The notes beneath the pieces are model-generated. The model had not been told where the DNA came from. It saw only the letters and a list, made by a program, of their open reading frames with translations, and searched no databases. Shown in pieces: positions 60,324 to 64,000 of a stretch of DNA of 64,000 nucleotides (its first letter is position 1; every line of letters begins with the position of its first letter). The stretch is from Bryum argenteum (taxonomy: Eukaryota; Streptophyta; Bryopsida; Bryales; Bryaceae). Where the stretch lies: NCBI GenBank assembly GCA_037043015.1, contig CM073331.1:434001-498000 (forward strand), read 5' to 3'. Both the position numbers and the translations under genes were made by a program.

Positions 60324-61288
60324 ATGGCGAAGTGGGGCGCGGGCCTGTGGTCCACCACAGCCTGGTACGTAACAGCGATCTATTCCATCCCGTTCGGCCT
60401 CTACACCCTCCTCTATGTCTACGGCGACTACGACCTCTACAAGTACGTCTCCATCGAAGAAGGGTACCACATCAGAAACAACCTCCACCTTTGGCAATTC
60501 CACTCCTTGGGAGCCCTCCTCTTCGTCATCATCGGACCCTTCCAGTTCAACGCCTCCTTCCGCAAGAACCACCCTATTGCGCACAAGCGAATGGGCTACA
60601 CCTTCGCTCTCTGCACCGTCGTGCTCGCAGTCTCTGGAAGCTCGCCCAAGATGCTGAAAGCGTCGAAACTGGGCCCCTTGTTTAGGTTCCAGGCGCCGTT
60701 CATGAGTGTGGGGAGCTTGGTGTCGCTGGCCATCTCCATTGCTTGTGCGAGGAGGAAGATGTTTCAGAGTCATCGCCGCTGGATTCTCCGGAGTGCTGCT
60801 ATTGGGTATGTATACGTACATTCAAAGTGTTTGCTTGTTGAATTGGTAGACAGTTTGATTTTGTTGGATTGGTGATGTGATGTTATGTGTTTCGATTCCT
60901 TTCTACTCTGAAATATAACATGATTGCTCTTCCTCATCTCGGAAATTCACTGCCTTTGCTCTCTTTTCGATTCCACCATTCTCCTATTTTCTTCTTCTTA
61001 TGCTGTTTAATCTATTTTTTCATGTGCAGATACTCGGTGATGTACACCCGAGTAGCGCTTCTAGGACTGATCCTATTGTGCTTCAAAGGAGTATCCGAAG
61101 CGGAAGCATTAGATTACAGCTTCCCTCTCAGCCTTGCGCTCAACTTCATTCTCGCCGAGGTTTACATTCAAGTGTACTTGACTCAAGCAGATCCTTCGAT
61201 TCGTGCGCACAATGCACCAGACAAGTCACTTGAGTCCAAGCCCCTACTCAATGAGCCAAAGCCAAGTGAGCCGCAATCAAATCCATAG
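60324..61288 (+). CDS. DUF2306 multi-pass membrane protein
   Basis: Two exons (60324-60805, 61030-61288) join in frame to 246 residues. About six membrane helices are visible, including TAWYVTAIYSIPFGLYTLLYV, GALLFVIIGPFQF, MGYTFALCTVVLAVSG, MSVGSLVSLAISIAC and VALLGLILLCF. Conserved-looking polar residues lie at helix edges (LHLWQFHSLGALL, NHPIAHKRMGYTF, QSHRRWILRSAAIGYSVMYTR), the histidine-containing pattern usual for DUF2306 proteins. The C-terminus is hydrophilic and Pro/Ser-rich. Biochemical function is unknown for the family. Confidence 0.85.
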
Positions 61289-61614
61289 TGTGCAAAGTCT
61301 CAATTAACCTTCTACCGACAGGGTTTTGATAGTGGCGAGCTTTAGGTGCCCATGTTTCTGGTCTGTAAATAGGGTATACACTGGTTCAATGATAAAATTA
61401 CTCCCCAAACCGGCCAATCTTTTGTACAATAGATGAATAGATTTGAATTCGACTGAGTGAAGAGTACAGTCAATATTGCCAACTGAGTTGGAAGGCAGTG
61501 TGCAATTCTTTATTCTTTATCTCCGGGTTAGACTTATAATCTGATCCCTGTTTCATGTTATTGTTATCTCAATAGAAAGAGGTTCACACTCGTCTCTACA
61601 GTTTTGCCAAGTTT
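61289..61614. other. 3' region of the DUF2306 gene
   Basis: About 0.3 kb of AT-rich 3' flanking sequence ending in aagttt (61609-61614), the left target duplication of repeat copy B. Confidence 0.6.
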
Positions 61615-61985
61615 CTGTTGGCCTGACACAATTTTCTGGTTTCAATTCACAACTCACACACGGACTCTAAAAACATGTACAAAATTTTTACACACGATAT
61701 AATCATCAAAGTAATCATTTTATTGCTATTAGCTAAATAGTGATGCCACCATTTTTAGAGACAGAGCAAGGTTGTCAAATCATTTTCAGAGCACTTTAGT
61801 AATCAAAATTTTACAATCTTGGCAAAATGATATTTACTCAAAAAATGATGCATAATTTGCCTGCTAAACATTACATGGGCACTATCTCATGAAATACATG
61901 TACCACATTATTGGAATATTTATAATATATATCCATTCCGCTGTTTCAACTAACTTGGTGGCATATCCGCATATGTTTCCCCAGT

Positions 61986-62119
61986 AGCACCTCCAATGCC
62001 ATTGTAGAGCACCCATTCTTCCCTCCAATGCCATTGTAGAACACCCATTCTTCCCTCCAATGCCATTGTAGAACACCCATTCTTCCCTCTAATGCCATTG
62101 TAGAGCACCCATTCTTCCC
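61986..62119. repeat. 33-bp tandem expansion (x4) in copy B
   Basis: The unit agcacccattcttccctcca plus atgccattgtaga repeats four times with one or two changes each. Copy A has a single counterpart (near 57270), so this is a local amplification after the copies separated. Confidence 0.9.
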
Positions 62120-62149
62120 GTGTAATATCATTTTCTCTTATTATGAAAT

Positions 62150-62449
62150 TTAACCGAATCTAGTCATATTGTAGCTAATGTAATCTGATGCTCTATTTAA
62201 TGCATCGGCCTTCCATTCACTTGAGTGGTTCAAAGGTGAGGTAGGCCTCGGCTGTTCATTGAAAAAATTATAAACAAAGTTAGCCGTTTGTGTAAATGCT
62301 CGAGTAGTAAACTTCTTCAAATTTGATTCTTGAGCTTGTGGAACAACTTCGTGTTGATTAGTGAACTTGTTCAAATTTGATTCTTGAAATTGTAGACCCA
62401 ATTCAAGGTCTAGAAAGGGCTCATTCTGTAACTTTTCAATGGGATCCAT
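62150..62449 (-). CDS. Conserved repeat-borne ORF (copy B), unknown function
   Basis: A 99-codon frame beginning MDPIEKLQNEPFLDLELGLQ, the homologue of 56955-57245. The reading frame and most residues are conserved over about 88 codons; the C-termini differ after the ALNRAS segment. Function and family are unknown. Confidence 0.5.
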   Translation of the reverse strand: MDPIEKLQNEPFLDLELGLQFQESNLNKFTNQHEVVPQAQESNLKKFTTRAFTQTANFVYNFFNEQPRPTSPLNHSSEWKADALNRASDYISYNMTRFG

Positions 62450-62693
62450 TTCACTCGTGAAAGTATTTTATTTGCTCGTGAATTTGAATGTTTCAGTCAA
62501 AGAACGGATATCTCTTCAATGAAAATATAATAGTCAATTTGAATGACATATATTTGAGTGTGATGAAGTTCTGAAAAGGATGTTGTAAGCATGAGTCCTT
62601 GACTTCTCTTTTATAGTTCGATATGTGAGATTAAAGTAAAAGTCAAAAGTAAAAGAAACGTAAAAGAGTAAACTGAGCTTCCAACAAAGTTTG

Positions 62694-62964
62694 TGTTGAG
62701 AGTATCGAAAGAGAGAGAGAAGAACAAAACAAGATTGAGCGAAAAAGTGAGTGAGGCCTTGAGAGCCTCGGGCTTTATATGATTTGGGGGTTGGTGAAAC
62801 AGGCGGCGCCTTAACGGCACTCGGAGTCAACTGCAGTTAACTGCAGTTAACCGCAATTGTAGTAGGTGGCTAACTCCCAGCTAACTGCTCTACTCTAATA
62901 ACTCTCGGGAGTTCCGGTGGTCCTCTATCTCTACGAGGAGTTCCGCCAGTCGCTTATCACAACA
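62694..62964 (-). mobile_element. Ty1/copia 3' long terminal repeat (271 bp)
   Basis: On the minus strand the LTR runs tgttgtgataagcg...actctcaaca, with 5-bp inverted ends (tgttg/caaca), and is directly preceded by a polypurine tract (cgaggaggag). A TATA-like tcatataaag lies at about 62772. It follows the element's coding end (63056) and abuts repeat copy B; the 5-bp target duplication candidate is caaac (minus, 62693-62689). Confidence 0.85.
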
Positions 62965-63055
62965 CTCCTCCTCGATTAAGGAACACCTCGTTAAAAACTA
63001 TGCCTTGAATAAAAACCCTGTGGGAAAAGTTCGAGGATAGAAAAGAGTGTGTCCT

Positions 63056-63289
63056 TTACAAGTCTTGGAGCGAACGCATGCCAACGGCTTGAACAAGTTC
63101 ATGGTGCTTGAACGGCGGCAGCGCTTTGGTTAACATGTTTGCAACGTTCTTGGAGGATTCGATCTTCGTAACTGCTACATGCTGCATCTCCACAAGGTCT
63201 GGTGCGAGGTATTTAGGTCTATCAACTTCTTCCTCCTCCTCCTCACACGGACGGTATGGATCCTCCCCGGTCTTGCTTCTCCCGATCAT
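63056..63289 (-). CDS. Ty1/copia polyprotein, C-terminal RNase H fragment
   Basis: The last 45 or so codons (VTKIESSKNVANMLTKALPP ... HELVQAVGMRSLQDL) match the closing segment of copia polyproteins, where 'ADxLTKxLP' follows the RNase H domain. The upstream part (EEEEEEVDRPKYLAPDL) is degenerate. The frame is not continuous towards the window edge, so this copy is decayed or rearranged. Confidence 0.75.
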   Translation of the reverse strand: MIGRSKTGEDPYRPCEEEEEEVDRPKYLAPDLVEMQHVAVTKIESSKNVANMLTKALPPFKHHELVQAVGMRSLQDL

Positions 63290-64000
63290 TGATGTTGAAA
63301 ATCATGATGGTGTCCGCCATGTTGAAATTCTTTTGTAACTTCCTGACATATGACTCCTAGTTTGATCTCATCTGAATAACAATTAATCTGTAATCCAAGA
63401 CACTAAAAAGTGCCCCCAACACTTCCAATTCAAAGTGTATAGTTAGTAGGTTTTCTATAATGTAGAAAATGAAGCTTCCTTGAAATGCACGTCGTACATC
63501 GTGGAGATAAGTCAATCCAGTAGATAGTGCCAACAGGTAGTGCCAACAGGTAGTGCCAGTAGGTAGTGCCAATTAGAGTTCCCAAGGTACCACAACCAGT
63601 AATGCCCAAGGTTAGCTTTAATAAAGCCGACGGCCAGAAAAGAAGGCATGGGCACCCCTTACAGGGATAGGCGTGGGAGACATTCATGTCTTTATATCCC
63701 GACCTCTTCCTCACTTTTGCAAGTGGGGCTAGCTTGCATCATGCAACGCTTAGGTCCTGGGTCATTTGTGCTTGTGTGTGGCAAGGCGTCACTACCCTCA
63801 CCAATGCTCAAGAACCTCTTCATCATTTCCATACGCGATGGAAAAGTGGATCCCATTAGCTCTCGGTCTCGGTAGGCGATCGGACTCCGAGAGAGTGGGC
63901 TAGGAGCAAACATTGCTCTATCACATCGGGGAAAACCCCGGGCAATACTCTTGTTGCCCTGCCCTCGCGGAACTTAAAGTTCTGCCTTCCGGCTTGTGAG
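63290..64000. other. Repeat-derived sequence at the window edge
   Basis: It contains four tandem copies of a 13-bp unit (aacaggtagtgcc) at about 63518-63570 and a GC-rich end (63880-64000, gggctaggagcaaacattg, ggggaaaaccccgggc). No copia protein motif could be followed here. It may be another repeat family. Confidence 0.45.

Larger units (their letters stand above)
61615..62686 (-). mobile_element. LTR-like repeat element, copy B (1072 bp, inverted relative to copy A)
   Basis: Its ends are tgttgg...ccaaca (TG...CA type with an extra c at the left), and an exact 6-bp duplication aagttt flanks it (61609-61614 and 62687-62692). On the minus strand it carries a TATA-like box (ctataaaagaga, about 62614) and the conserved ORF at 62449-62150. 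These features fit a solo LTR, although no internal retrotransposon sequence of the same family is in the window. It contains a 4-copy 33-bp expansion absent from copy A. Confidence 0.7.

Noticed and set aside
60315..60821. Long minus-strand frame opposite the DUF2306 gene
   Set aside because: It is a shadow frame rich in Glu/Val/Asp; the plus strand has clear membrane helices and splice sites.
1..64000. CRISPR array, bacterial operon or phage-like system
   Set aside because: The genes are spliced and plant-like; none of the tandem arrays shows repeat-spacer structure with unique spacers.

Overview
The window is nuclear DNA from a plant. The genes carry short spliceosomal introns (mostly 60-250 bp, GT-AG with several GC-AG), plastid and mitochondrial transit peptides, and plant-type proteins (chloroplast FtsY, organellar SAICAR synthase, plant LpxB, a TDBD-PHD protein). 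A bacterial-style GH16 enzyme, compact genes and AT-rich gaps would suit a bryophyte or lycophyte, but the sequence alone does not fix the species. All gene models were assembled by hand from reading frames and splice sites; nearly all join in frame to a stop.

Layout: ALG8 (+, 53-1543, one exon) converges on a cytochrome b561 gene (-, 2257-3408). After an AT-rich gap comes LPXB (-, 5723-10013), divergent from PUR7/SAICAR synthase (+, 11694-14286). A GT77-like nucleotide-sugar transferase (+, 17004-19205) and an inner-membrane protease IMP2 (+, 21004-22803) follow; IMP2 converges on the complex I 75-kDa subunit (-, 23804-26828). ZFPL1 (+, 30049-32875) converges on chloroplast FTSY (-, 33662-36714). 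An LYR protein (+, 38486-39561) and a GH16 hydrolase (+, about 40967-42589) precede carnosine N-methyltransferase (-, 44217-48994). A TDBD-PHD chromatin-type gene with three in-frame stops (+, 49790 to about 53056) is probably a pseudogene. A DUF2306 membrane protein (+, 60324-61288) is the last host gene.

The right end is rich in repeats and transposons: a 24-bp minisatellite, an approximately 0.8-kb array of an 8-bp motif, two inverted copies of an LTR-like element with a conserved ORF of about 95 codons (one split by a 1641-bp TIR transposon whose empty site is visible in the other copy), and the 3' end of a Ty1/copia element with a 271-bp LTR at the window edge.

The genes are unrelated housekeeping genes (protein glycosylation, organelle biogenesis, respiration, purine synthesis) and form no operon-like system. 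The most unusual genome-level pattern is that many introns and leaders contain decayed tandem duplications, each with its own unit, in several cases ending exactly at the splice acceptor.
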